Below, in pieces: positions 1 through 9,059 of a stretch of DNA of 64,000 nt. A program made the translations under genes and the position numbers. The notes beneath the pieces were generated by a model that did no database searches, had not been told where the DNA came from, and saw only the letters and a program-made list of their open reading frames with translations. The stretch comes from Pseudomonas frederiksbergensis. Lineage in GTDB: Bacteria; Pseudomonadota; Gammaproteobacteria; Pseudomonadales; Pseudomonadaceae. Location of the stretch: contig NZ_CP018319.1 of NCBI RefSeq assembly GCF_001952935.1, positions 1,105,501 to 1,169,500 on the forward strand. Direction: 5' to 3'. The stretch's first letter is position 1, and every line of letters begins with the position of its first letter.

Positions 1-413
1 TTCTGGTGACCGTGCCACTATCAATCTGTGGCGCATTGATCCCGCTGTTCCTCGGTTGGTCGAGCATGAACATCTACACCCAGGTCGGCCTGGTGACGTT
101 GATCGGGCTGATCAGCAAGCACGGAATCCTGATCGTCGAATTTGCCAACCAGTTACGCAAGGACAAAGGCCTGACACCGCGCGAAGCCGTGGAAGAAGCG
201 GCGGCCATTCGTCTGCGTCCGGTGTTGATGACCACCGCAGCGATGGTGTTCGGCATGGTGCCATTGATCATCGCCACGGGGGCGGGCGCCGTCAGTCGGT
301 TCGACATCGGCATGGTGATCGCCACGGGGATGTCGATCGGGACGTTGTTTACCTTGTTTGTGTTGCCGTGCGTGTACACGTTTTTGGCAAAACCCGATAA
401 ACCCTCACGCTAA
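1..413 (+). CDS. RND efflux pump inner-membrane permease, C-terminal end (partial)
   Basis: The reading frame is open from the left window edge to a TAA stop, giving about 136 residues of the C-terminus of an RND-family permease (roughly 1,030 aa when complete). Visible are the late transmembrane helices of the second half, with the family-typical stretch YTQVGLVTLIGLISKHGILIVEFAN, split here as YTQVGLVTLIGL and HGILIVEFAN, then RLRPVLMTTAAMVFGMVP and a last hydrophobic segment ending in FVLPCVYTFLA. Such proteins use the proton gradient to export drugs or other small molecules through a MexAB-OprM-like tripartite complex. The start, the adaptor gene and any regulator lie outside the window, so the exact pump and substrate cannot be given. 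Confidence 0.93.
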   Translation, partial: LVTVPLSICGALIPLFLGWSSMNIYTQVGLVTLIGLISKHGILIVEFANQLRKDKGLTPREAVEEAAAIRLRPVLMTTAAMVFGMVPLIIATGAGAVSRFDIGMVIATGMSIGTLFTLFVLPCVYTFLAKPDKPSR

Positions 414-523
414 GATCGTTCCCACGCTCTGCGTGGGAATGCCTCTACGGACGCTCTGCGTTCGGCTTTGAGGGGACGCCGAGCCTCCCGGGCTGCATTC
501 CCACGCAGAGCATGGGAACGATC
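414..523. repeat. 110-bp palindromic intergenic repeat
   Basis: The arm GATCGTTCCCACGCTCTGCG recurs as a near-perfect reverse complement at the other end, separated by an imperfectly paired centre. This type differs from the GAGCAAGC-type REPs elsewhere in the window. It starts directly after the stop codon of the RND gene. Confidence 0.85.
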
Positions 524-543
524 GGCGCTCTGTAGGTGGGAAC

Positions 544-573
544 AAAAAAGGCCTCGCATTTGCGAGGCCTTTT
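544..573 (-). terminator. Rho-independent terminator of the methyltransferase-wapQ operon
   Basis: GGCCTCGCA/TGCGAGGCC stem. On the minus strand it is followed by a run of six T, about 20 bp past the stop of the last minus-strand gene. Confidence 0.8.
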
Positions 574-591
574 ACTTGGGCTTCAATCTGT

Positions 592-819
592 TCAACTTTG
601 TGGCCTCAATCCTTGAGAAAGTCCGAACATGAACAGCAATAAATCATGATCGGGTTGAGATGCCACAGGTGCCTTGGCAACCCGTGGCAACGGACAATGC
701 GCGTCGCCATTCATTGAACTGAGGACTTGCGTGCGGGGCTGCTCCCATGCCGCCACCGCCAGTGAAGCAACTGCCAAGGCTCCTATTAAAAATACACCTC
801 GTGCAATTTCGAGTTTCAT
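592..819 (-). CDS. Small exported protein, third gene of the ColR-linked operon
   Basis: A 75-residue protein with an N-terminal hydrophobic segment (about residues 7-23, ending near AVAAW) that looks like a signal peptide or single membrane anchor, followed by a short hydrophilic tail. I do not recognise a domain. Its ATG lies two bases after the TAG stop of the wapQ-like gene, so it is almost certainly co-transcribed and may be translationally coupled. In P. putida, as I recall, a three-gene operon also follows colRS, which supports its being a real gene. A role in envelope maintenance is inference from context only. Confidence 0.65.
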   Translation of the reverse strand: MKLEIARGVFLIGALAVASLAVAAWEQPRTQVLSSMNGDAHCPLPRVAKAPVASQPDHDLLLFMFGLSQGLRPQS

Positions 820-821
820 TG

Positions 822-1535
822 CTATAAACCCTTGATAGCGCTGCCAAACGCCGTCTTGTAAAAATAGACGAGTTTTTGCCAGTCCGTCGTACTGAACGAC
901 GAGTGGCGACGCAGTTGCTTCATGTCATGAGAAGCCGCTTGCCGGGCGGTAAAACGCTGCCGACATTTCTCCAGGTCGATCAAGGCCACTTCAACTTCGG
1001 AAGCATCGCCTTCGCCGGTGACGCGCACGAATACGTGCTTGATGTAGAGGCAGCTGTGCTGCCAGCGGCCCTTATGCATCCGGGCCAGGTTCTCGGCCAG
1101 TTCCTTCAACACTCGATCATGCACGACCTCGCCATGACGCTCGCGACCACCGCCAGCGTACCAGTGCTCGATTTCCTCGAAGCCGTCCAGCGCCTTGGTG
1201 ACCAGCAAGGCGCGCCATTTATGCACCGGATCGCGCTGTGCACCGCAGAACACGATTTCCGGAACGCGAACGTCGAGCAGGCCCAGGCCGATAAGTGCAT
1301 CGCGCTCGCGCAACACCGTCGGCCGACCGAACGGGTGCAGCAAGCTGCGATGGATATGCCCGGTCTGACGTTTAACGTAAAGCAACTGGCCATTGCTGCT
1401 CATGACGCGCTGCACGCCGCTTTCTCCGCCGCGACGGACGTTGGGTTCTTCTACCCATTCACCGCGCTGATTCCAGAAATAGTCGAAGCGGTCCTGAGGA
1501 GCGACGTCCGTTTCTGCTGCACATTGCACTGCCAT
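822..1535 (-). CDS. wapQ: Lipopolysaccharide core kinase, InaA/WapQ-like
   Basis: A 237-aa protein of the InaA/WaaP-like LPS kinase family. The internal ATG at 1535 is chosen because AGAGGT precedes it and the upstream extension overlaps the methyltransferase gene in another frame. Kinase-like elements visible are LYVKRQ (Lys of the ATP site), the acidic cluster in FEEIEHW, LARMHKGRWQHSCLYIKHVFV (catalytic-loop region, with H and K) and VALIDLEKCR, matching the metal-binding D of the DFG-like position. It should phosphorylate heptose or other core sugars of lipopolysaccharide at the inner membrane. Only 4 bp separate it from the upstream methyltransferase. A methyltransferase/wapQ operon controlled by ColRS is described in P. 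fluorescens WCS365, and this arrangement matches. Confidence 0.8.
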   Translation of the reverse strand: MAVQCAAETDVAPQDRFDYFWNQRGEWVEEPNVRRGGESGVQRVMSSNGQLLYVKRQTGHIHRSLLHPFGRPTVLRERDALIGLGLLDVRVPEIVFCGAQRDPVHKWRALLVTKALDGFEEIEHWYAGGGRERHGEVVHDRVLKELAENLARMHKGRWQHSCLYIKHVFVRVTGEGDASEVEVALIDLEKCRQRFTARQAASHDMKQLRRHSSFSTTDWQKLVYFYKTAFGSAIKGL

Positions 1536-1539
1536 TTTG

Positions 1540-2208
1540 TTACCTCTTGCGTAATACGTAGACCCGCCACATCGCATAGAGCGGTAAAAAGTCCAGTTGT
1601 TCCTGGATGCGAAAACCCGCCTGCTCAAATTCCTTTTCAACCGTAGCAGCCGGTAACACAAATCGATTTTGGTAACCCTCCTGCCCACGTGTTTTCTCGG
1701 CGCGTTTGCGTTTCCACGCTTTGAAATTGCCGTCCACCCACAGGGAAAGGACCACGCTATCACGCGTGACGCGCTCGAATTCACGCAATATGGCCAGTCG
1801 ATGCTCGGCTTCACCGATGTGATGGAGCAAACGCATGCAGAAAATGCTGTCGACGGCGTTATCAGGCAAGGCGATGTCGAATGCAGAAGTGTGCAAGGGT
1901 TGTACCCGTTTCACCACTTCGGCAGGTTGCGCCTGCATGGCAATCTTCAGCATGGATTCGGAGTTGTCGGCGCCAATGATCGCACGATTGGTTTTTTCCG
2001 CCAGCAATGGCCAGAAACGCCCCGCACCGCAGGGCAGATCGAGGATCAGCCCCGGCTCACCGACCGCCGCCAGCGCCTTGCGCGCCAGTTGCTCGTCACG
2101 CCAGTGTGACAGCCGGCGACCAAGGCCATCCTGGTGTTTACGCAGGTATCGTTGAGCGTGTTGATCGTCGTACTTTTCGGAAAAATCCAGTTTGATCGGG
2201 CCAGCCAT
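1540..2208 (-). CDS. Class I SAM-dependent methyltransferase of the ColR-linked operon
   Basis: A 222-aa methyltransferase. Motif I is LILDLPCGAGRFWPLL, followed by the acidic residue in IIGADNSESML, then DNAVDSIFCMRLLHHI as the motif IV region. The start at 2208 (MAGPIKLDF) is preferred over the ATG ten codons upstream because AGGAGA sits at a good distance before it. The gene is first in the operon with wapQ and the small exported protein. A sequence matching the ColR box lies about 70 bp upstream. The substrate is unknown. From the operon and regulator an LPS-core or membrane-lipid substrate is likely, but that is inference. Confidence 0.85.
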   Translation of the reverse strand: MAGPIKLDFSEKYDDQHAQRYLRKHQDGLGRRLSHWRDEQLARKALAAVGEPGLILDLPCGAGRFWPLLAEKTNRAIIGADNSESMLKIAMQAQPAEVVKRVQPLHTSAFDIALPDNAVDSIFCMRLLHHIGEAEHRLAILREFERVTRDSVVLSLWVDGNFKAWKRKRAEKTRGQEGYQNRFVLPAATVEKEFEQAGFRIQEQLDFLPLYAMWRVYVLRKR

Positions 2209-2279
2209 CACCAAGGTCTCCTGAACTGCTGATGGCATTCACGATAGGTAGCGCCGTGTCAGCGACAGGTCATTCCTTT

Positions 2280-2295
2280 GTGAAAAAAACGTCAT
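2280..2295 (-). promoter_or_regulatory. Candidate ColR binding site before the methyltransferase operon
   Basis: Read on the minus strand, ATGACGTTTTTTTCAC fits the ColR consensus as I recall it (YYNASNNYTTTTTSAS) at 15 of 16 positions. The only mismatch is the first base. It lies between the colS terminator and the methyltransferase start. Confidence 0.55.
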
Positions 2296-2297
2296 GT

Positions 2298-2323
2298 AAA
2301 ACCTCAAATCATTTCGAGGTTTT
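2298..2323 (-). terminator. Terminator downstream of colS
   Basis: AAAACCTC and GAGGTTTT arms around a 10-base loop, about 50 bp past the colS stop. The T-run is only four bases, so termination may be partial. Confidence 0.6.
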
Positions 2324-2370
2324 GCAGGGTGCGAACAACTGTTCCGGGCCAAGGCGTCGTAACAGGCCGA

Positions 2371-3654
2371 TCAATTCATCTGCGACGGACACAGCTCCAC
2401 TTCAAAACGACAACCATGGGGCTCCATGTTCGTCAGGCTGACGGTCCACCCCTGGTTTTCACAGATGCGCTGTACCAGTGAAAGCCCAAGCCCCAAGCCC
2501 TCACCGCGCTTCTCGTTGCCGCGCACGAACGGCTCGAACATCGCCTCGCGCTTTTCCTCGGGAATGCCTACGCCACTGTCCTCGACCATGAACCCCGTGG
2601 CCGTCAGCGTCAGGCGGATGAATCCGCGCTCGGTGTAATGCAGGGCATTACGCAGCAGGTTGCCCATGACTGCGTGCAAAAGGGTTGCGTTGTAGCACGT
2701 GTTGGCCGGATTGCCCGGTTCAAAGATCAGCGCCAGCCCCTTGGCTTCGATCGGCTCGCGCCACTGGTTTAGCAGTCCATCGGCGACCTGGCTCAGGGTC
2801 TGCTGGGGCGACATGCTGGCGTCTTCGCGTTGTGCGCGGGCCAACATGAGGAAGGTTTGCACCAGCTCGCGCATCTCTTCGCAAGCGCGGGCGATGCGCT
2901 GGACCTGTGCACGTCCACGCTGATCGATACCGGGGTTTTCCAGCAGCAGCTCGCAGGAACTGGCCAGCACCATCAATGGCGTGCGCAGTTCGTGGCTAAC
3001 GTCACTGGTGAACAACCGTTCGCGGGTCAACGCCTGGCGCAAGCGCCCGAGGGTGGCGTCGAAGGCTACGGCCAACTCGCCCACCTCGTCGGCGGCGTAA
3101 TCCGGCGCCAGCGGGGGCGCAAGACCTAATAATTGATCACGGTGACGGACCTGACGGGCCAGTCGCACCACGGGCGCCATCACTTTGCGCGCCAGTACCC
3201 AGCCAAGAAACACCGCCAACGCCAGACTCAAGACGAAGCCCACCAGCACCACGGCAAACAGCACCCGTTCACGCTCTTCGAAATCGCTCTGATCCTGCAA
3301 CAGCACGTAATGTCGGCCATCGACGACTTCGACCATCGCGTGGTACGACAGCTGTTCGCGAAACACTTCGTGAAAGCCCGGGCCCAGGTGCCGCAGGTCC
3401 TTGGGAAGCTCGAAGTCGCCCGGCCCGCCGCTGAAATAGAACAGCTGGTCCGGCTCCGGACGATGGTTCCAGTCCATGACACTGTCCATCAGCAACAGCC
3501 GTTGCAAATCGCCGCCCAGACCGGCCGAAATCAGTTTTTCTTCCACCAGGTGTACGGTCGCCACAATGCCCATTGCGAAGGCGCCGGCGACCAATGCGCT
3601 CATCAGCGCAAAGGCGATGATGATCCGTTGAGCAAGGCTCTGTTTAAACTCCAT
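2371..3654 (-). CDS. colS: Sensor histidine kinase ColS
   Basis: A 427-aa membrane sensor: TM1 about residues 10-34, a periplasmic loop, TM2 about 132-154, HAMP, HisKA with FTSDVSHELRTPL (H221), and an HATPase domain with GNLLRNAL, DSGVGI and GLGLSL. Starting at MEFKQS, the metal-sensing residues known from P. putida ColS fall on identical numbers: H35, E38, E96, H105 and the ExxE pair E126/E129. This fixes the start at 3654, and the gene then overlaps colR by 11 bp. ColS responds to excess Fe(III), Zn and other metals and phosphorylates ColR. The pair maintains outer-membrane function and rhizosphere competence in this genus. Confidence 0.95.
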   Translation of the reverse strand: MEFKQSLAQRIIIAFALMSALVAGAFAMGIVATVHLVEEKLISAGLGGDLQRLLLMDSVMDWNHRPEPDQLFYFSGGPGDFELPKDLRHLGPGFHEVFREQLSYHAMVEVVDGRHYVLLQDQSDFEERERVLFAVVLVGFVLSLALAVFLGWVLARKVMAPVVRLARQVRHRDQLLGLAPPLAPDYAADEVGELAVAFDATLGRLRQALTRERLFTSDVSHELRTPLMVLASSCELLLENPGIDQRGRAQVQRIARACEEMRELVQTFLMLARAQREDASMSPQQTLSQVADGLLNQWREPIEAKGLALIFEPGNPANTCYNATLLHAVMGNLLRNALHYTERGFIRLTLTATGFMVEDSGVGIPEEKREAMFEPFVRGNEKRGEGLGLGLSLVQRICENQGWTVSLTNMEPHGCRFEVELCPSQMN

Positions 3655-4327
3655 CTCGGCCCTCGGCCAAGCGATAACCCACACCGTGTACGGTTTGCAG
3701 CAACGGTTTGGCGAACGGCTTGTCGATCACCTGGCGCAATTGATGAACGTGGCTGCGCAGGCTGTCGCTGTCCGGGCAATCATCCCCCCACAGCGCCTCT
3801 TCGAGAATCTCGCGACGCAGTACATGCGGACTTTTTTGCATCAGCACGGCCAGCAACTTCAGGCCCACCGGGTTGAGCTTCAGCAGTCGCCCTTCGCGGG
3901 TCACTTCCAGGGTATCGAGATCGTAGATCAGATCGCCGACCTGCAGGGTGCGGCGACCGCCACCCTGGGCGCGGCGCATGACCGCCTCGATGCGCGCCGC
4001 CAATTCAGAGAGCGCGAAGGGTTTGATCAGGTAGTCATCGGCACCGGATTTGAACCCTTGCAGGCGGTCGTCCAATTGATCGCGAGCGGTGAGCATGATC
4101 ACCGGCGTGTCGCGACGCGCGTCTTCACGCAGACGTTTGCACAAGGTGTAACCGTCGATGCCAGGCAGCATGACGTCGAGCACGATCAAGTCGTAATGCT
4201 CGGTGGCCGCCAGGTGCAAGCCTGACAAACCGTCCTGCGCGCAATCCACGGTATAACCCTTGAGCCCCAGGTAATCGGCCAGATTGGCCAGGATATCGCG
4301 GTTGTCTTCAACCAATAGAATTCGCAT
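3644..4327 (-). CDS. colR: Response regulator ColR
   Basis: A 227-aa OmpR-family regulator. The receiver domain has VEDN, the phospho-acceptor D51 in LIVLDVMLPG, T in MLTAR and K in LIKPF. The C-terminal winged helix includes LNPVGLKLLAVLMQ, SLRSHVHQLRQVID and HTVHGVGYRL-like residues (TVHGVGYRLAEG). AGGAGA precedes the ATG. It activates genes for LPS and membrane modification. Candidate ColR boxes lie both upstream of the methyltransferase operon and upstream of the adjacent divergent PAP2 gene. Confidence 0.95.
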   Translation of the reverse strand: MRILLVEDNRDILANLADYLGLKGYTVDCAQDGLSGLHLAATEHYDLIVLDVMLPGIDGYTLCKRLREDARRDTPVIMLTARDQLDDRLQGFKSGADDYLIKPFALSELAARIEAVMRRAQGGGRRTLQVGDLIYDLDTLEVTREGRLLKLNPVGLKLLAVLMQKSPHVLRREILEEALWGDDCPDSDSLRSHVHQLRQVIDKPFAKPLLQTVHGVGYRLAEGRDGV

Positions 4328-4444
4328 GGGTGTCTCCTGCGTACACAGTAACGGCCGTCTTGGCCCGCGCAGCTTAAGGCCAAGTGTGGCTGAGGGCTAG
4401 GACTGCGTGCGGTTGCATATTCAACCTATAAACCCGGGGCGCCT

Positions 4445-4460
4445 TTAACGACTTTTTCAC
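4445..4460 (+). promoter_or_regulatory. Candidate ColR binding site before the PAP2 phosphatase gene
   Basis: TTAACGACTTTTTCAC matches the recalled ColR consensus YYNASNNYTTTTTSAS at all 16 positions. It lies 85 bp before the PAP2 start codon. Confidence 0.7.
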
Positions 4461-4545
4461 TATCGATTCACACGTCGACGACAGGAACAGGCTCAAACTC
4501 CGCGCGGCTGCGTGTTCAGAACCTTTCATTGACCAAGGAATTACC

Positions 4546-5289
4546 ATGGTTTCGACTGCCGGTCGCCCCGCCTCCCGCCCGCTGAATTTCTGGGCGTGCC
4601 TGGGCGTTCCCGTCATCGCGGCGATCATTCTGATGCTGCTCGAACTGACGTCCCTGGACATGGACCTGGCCAAGCTGTTCTATGACCCGGTCGCGGGGGA
4701 TTTCATCGGACGGCACAGTTACTTCCTGGAAGATATCCTGCATGACCGAGCCAAGCAGGTGGTCATCGCCTTCTCGGTGTTGGCCATCTTCGGTTTCATC
4801 GCCTCCTTTTTCATCGACCGGCTCAAACCGATCAAACGGGAATTGGGCTGCCTGGTGTTGTCCCTGGCGCTGGCGACCTCCTTTGTCACGCCAGTCAAAG
4901 CGGTGACGGCCGTCCAGTGCCCGTGGAGCCTGGAGCAGTTTGGCGGTCACGAAACCTATAGCGAACTGCTCAGCCCTCGCCCGCACACTGATAAACCGGG
5001 CCGTTGCTGGCCCGGCGGGCATGCCGCGACCGGTTTCACACTGTTTGCGCTGTTTTTTGTCCTGCGTGACCGTCGTCCGCGCTTGGCGCGCAAGGCGTTT
5101 GTGTTCGCTTTCACGTTGGGCACGGTGTTTTCCATCAGCCGGATGATGCAGGGAGCGCACTTCTTCTCGCACAACGTGTGGACGGCGATTTTCTGCTGGC
5201 TGATTTGTCTGGGGTCGTATTACTACATTCTTTATCGCCCCGCTTCGAAGGCTGAGCGAGCGACCAAGGCGAAACCGGTCAACGCCTGA
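4546..5289 (+). CDS. PAP2-family membrane phosphatase with altered signature motifs
   Basis: A 247-aa integral membrane protein with about five or six hydrophobic segments. It is related to lipid A and phosphatidylglycerophosphate phosphatases of the PAP2 superfamily. The three signatures are recognisable but variant: K-x6-CP (KAVTAVQCP) where K-x6-RP is usual, CWPGGHA in place of PSGH, and SR-x5-H-x3-H (SRMMQGAHFFSH) where the last residue is usually D. The core His residues remain, so activity is plausible. AAGGAA precedes the ATG. The gene is divergent from colRS and carries a perfect match to the ColR box. Dephosphorylation of lipid A or undecaprenyl pyrophosphate is inference. Confidence 0.85.
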   Translation: MVSTAGRPASRPLNFWACLGVPVIAAIILMLLELTSLDMDLAKLFYDPVAGDFIGRHSYFLEDILHDRAKQVVIAFSVLAIFGFIASFFIDRLKPIKRELGCLVLSLALATSFVTPVKAVTAVQCPWSLEQFGGHETYSELLSPRPHTDKPGRCWPGGHAATGFTLFALFFVLRDRRPRLARKAFVFAFTLGTVFSISRMMQGAHFFSHNVWTAIFCWLICLGSYYYILYRPASKAERATKAKPVNA

Positions 5290-5326
5290 TACACAGATCC
5301 AAATGTGACCGTTGTATCCCGGCAAT

Positions 5327-5361
5327 AAAAAACCCCGCCTGCTTTCGCAGACGGGGTTTTT
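5327..5361. terminator. Bidirectional terminator between the PAP2 gene and groEL
   Basis: AAAAAACCCCG and CGGGGTTTTT arms around a short GC-rich centre, with A-run on one side and T-run on the other. It serves both converging units. Confidence 0.9.
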
Positions 5362-5381
5362 ATGTACGGGGTAAGGCTGGC

Positions 5382-7037
<1,656 letters not shown>

Positions 7038-7074
7038 TTAAATACTTTGTAGTAGCGGGAAAATGAGCGGGGAA

Positions 7075-7368
7075 TCAGCCTTCGACAACGGCGAGGATTT
7101 CGCTCTCGCCAATTACCAGCAGGTCTTCGCCGTCGACTTTCACAGTGTTGCTGCCGGAGTACGGACCGAACACAACCTTGTCACCCACTTTTACGGACAG
7201 TGCACGCACTTCACCGTTGTCCAGCACTTTGCCTGGGCCTACAGCGAGGACTTCACCCTGGTTTGGCTTTTCAGCAGCCGAACCTGGCAGGACGATGCCG
7301 CCAGCGGTTTTCTTTTCTTCTTCGCTGCGACGGACGACGACGCGGTCATGCAGAGGACGAAGCTTCAT
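7075..7368 (-). CDS. groES: Co-chaperonin GroES
   Basis: A 97-aa GroES ([14 protein letters not shown], with the mobile-loop region around [12 protein letters not shown]). It caps the GroEL ring. It is first gene of the groESL operon, with AGGAGAG upstream of the ATG. The leader of about 130 nt holds several hairpins, and a heat-shock-type promoter precedes it. Confidence 0.99.
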   Translation of the reverse strand: MKLRPLHDRVVVRRSEEEKKTAGGIVLPGSAAEKPNQGEVLAVGPGKVLDNGEVRALSVKVGDKVVFGPYSGSNTVKVDGEDLLVIGESEILAVVEG

Positions 7369-7429
7369 TGTCGATCTCTCCTAATTGTGGTTTTCATCGG
7401 CCGGTGTATTCCCGGCGGGTTTAACAAAT

Positions 7430-7492
7430 CCGGCGGTGCCGGGTGCGGTTCGTCAAGCGAACCGCGGAAGTCTGTCTGGCGTGTTCGCCAGA
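7430..7492 (-). promoter_or_regulatory. Structured groES leader with three consecutive hairpins
   Basis: Three stem-loops lie between the putative transcription start and groES: TCTGGCG/CGCCAGA (7475-7492), GCGGTTCG/CGAACCGC (7445-7465) and CCGGC/GCCGG (about 7430-7442). A further GC-rich pairing (CCGGCGGG region, about 7401-7418) is nearer the start codon. They could stabilise the message or respond to temperature. No function is shown by the sequence. Confidence 0.5.
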
Positions 7493-7512
7493 AACCTTGC
7501 GGTGACCGTTAC

Positions 7513-7538
7513 ATAAGGGCGCGCAAGCTTATTACAAG
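7513..7538 (-). promoter_or_regulatory. Candidate sigma-32 heat-shock promoter of groESL
   Basis: On the minus strand, CTTGTA, then 13 bases, then CCCTTAT. The sigma-32 consensus is CTTGAA-N13-CCCCAT, so spacing is exact and most positions match. It lies about 145 bp before groES. Confidence 0.7.
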
Positions 7539-7582
7539 GGCGAGGACGCAAATTTTTTCAGGTTGTTGCCCCACAAACGAAC

Positions 7583-7602
7583 ACGGCACCCGAAGGTGCC
7601 GT
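7583..7602 (-). terminator. Hairpin downstream of fxsA
   Basis: ACGGCACC-CGAA-GGTGCCGT, a perfect 8-bp stem with a stable tetraloop, 14 bp past the fxsA stop. There is no good T-run, so it may only stabilise the 3' end. Confidence 0.45.
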
Positions 7603-7616
7603 GCCGGTGTGGCGGA

Positions 7617-8093
7617 TTACTTGGTATCGCGGTGTTCGAATTCGCCTTCGATTACGTTGGGCTCACGGCCCAACGGCTCGCGTGGAGCAGGACCGCCACG
7701 TGGCTGAAGGTCGTCGGCGAATGCACGCTGACGGATTGCCGCCTCTTCGGCACGCTGGCGCATTTTATTGGCCAACAGTCGACGAGAGATCGGCAGCAAC
7801 ATGATCAGACCCAGCACGTCAGTGACGAAGCCCGGCAGGATCAACAGACCACCCGCCAGTGCCAGCATCAAGCCTTCGAGCATGGTCTGGGCCGGCAACT
7901 CGCCGCGGTTCAGGCTTTCACGGGCACGCAACGCGGTTGCCAGACCAGCGATACGCAGCACGAACACACCGAGCATCGAGCCGAGAATGACCAGCAGCAG
8001 GGCCGGGAAAAACCCGATCGCCCCGCTGACCTTGACGAATACGAACAGCTCCAACACCGGAAACAGTACAAAGAGCAACAAAAAAGGGCGCAT
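7617..8093 (-). CDS. fxsA: FxsA family membrane protein
   Basis: A 158-aa protein, the same length as E. coli FxsA, which reduces F exclusion of phage T7. The start at 8093 (MRPFLLLFVLFPVLELFVF) is chosen because GAGGAA precedes it; the upstream extension has no support. Three or four hydrophobic segments fill the first 110 residues, with the family stretch GGLLILPGFVTDVLGL, followed by a charged cytoplasmic tail. The cellular role of the family is poorly known. It lies just upstream of groESL in the same direction, as in many Pseudomonas genomes. Confidence 0.9.
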   Translation of the reverse strand: MRPFLLLFVLFPVLELFVFVKVSGAIGFFPALLLVILGSMLGVFVLRIAGLATALRARESLNRGELPAQTMLEGLMLALAGGLLILPGFVTDVLGLIMLLPISRRLLANKMRQRAEEAAIRQRAFADDLQPRGGPAPREPLGREPNVIEGEFEHRDTK

Positions 8094-8159
8094 CAAATGG
8101 TTCCTCAACGCAAGAATGCCTTGCCAGTCTCCCCTAGATGACGTCGCCAATTCGTGAAT

Positions 8160-8891
8160 TCAAGCGTCGGCCCCTTCATTTTTTGGCCAATGTTCGGCGT
8201 GAGCCAGGAAAACCAAGGCTTCGCGCACTTGTGTCGGCGTATTGCACGGCGCTTGAAACGGCAACCAATAGAGCCCCTGGCCAATGCGCAGGTGCATGCC
8301 TTCGGTGTCGATACCCGCCAGTTGCGCCGGCTCGGTTTTCGGCAGGCCCGCCAGTTCGACGTAATGAGCGATGGCTTTGGCGTGATCGGCATTCATGTGC
8401 TCGACCATGCTCGCTTCGGCTTTTCCGGCGAACGGGTTGGCCAGCGTTAACTGATCGACCCAGTGAATCGCACCGAAGCCGCCGATGTAACGGTGGCGTA
8501 CCGGTTTGAGCACCCAGAAATCGAAATCATGAGCCTTGTGGTAGCTCTGCGAATCAGGGAAATAGCGGTAGTAACGCTCAGCCGCCGCGTCGATGGCGGC
8601 CTCGTCCTCGAGCTTTTCGGCTTCGGCGAGGTAGGTCAGGCGACCAACGGCTTGCACGTCTTCGGCCCCGCGCTCGCCCACAAACAGTGAGCATTTTGGA
8701 TCTTTCTGCAGGTTATGGGTGTGCTGGGCGATACGGCTGATAAGGATCAGCGGCCAGCCCTGTGCGTCCAGACAGTACGGAACCACGGAGCCAAACGGGA
8801 AACCGGGCATCGCCTTGGAATGCGTCGAGAGCACTCCACGGTATTCCTTGAGAAGCAATTCTCGGGCATTCTTGGCCGCTTCAACGCTCAA
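8160..8891 (-). CDS. HugZ-like haem-binding/pyridoxamine-phosphate-oxidase-fold protein
   Basis: A 243-aa protein with an N-terminal split-barrel domain (GVLSTHSKAMPGFPFGSVVPY, ISRIAQHTHNL) and a C-terminal DUF2470-type domain (EHMNADHAKAI). This two-domain order is that of HugZ/HutZ haem-utilisation proteins and related proteins of unknown substrate. Haem or flavin binding is inferred from family. Its stop lies 66 bp before the fxsA start, so it may share a transcript. Confidence 0.8.
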   Translation of the reverse strand: MSVEAAKNARELLLKEYRGVLSTHSKAMPGFPFGSVVPYCLDAQGWPLILISRIAQHTHNLQKDPKCSLFVGERGAEDVQAVGRLTYLAEAEKLEDEAAIDAAAERYYRYFPDSQSYHKAHDFDFWVLKPVRHRYIGGFGAIHWVDQLTLANPFAGKAEASMVEHMNADHAKAIAHYVELAGLPKTEPAQLAGIDTEGMHLRIGQGLYWLPFQAPCNTPTQVREALVFLAHAEHWPKNEGADA

Positions 8892-9059
8892 TTTATGACT
8901 CCTTATTAGAATCCGTCAAAAAAACGGACAGGCGCCTGGGATAAGTTCCAGTACGCCATCGGGGCAGTTCTCATGTGCAGCCAGGCCGCATCAGGTGCAG
9001 ATCGAGAGGCTACTCTCTAAAAGGAAACCACACCTCTGATCTGCTATTGGGGCATGCGA

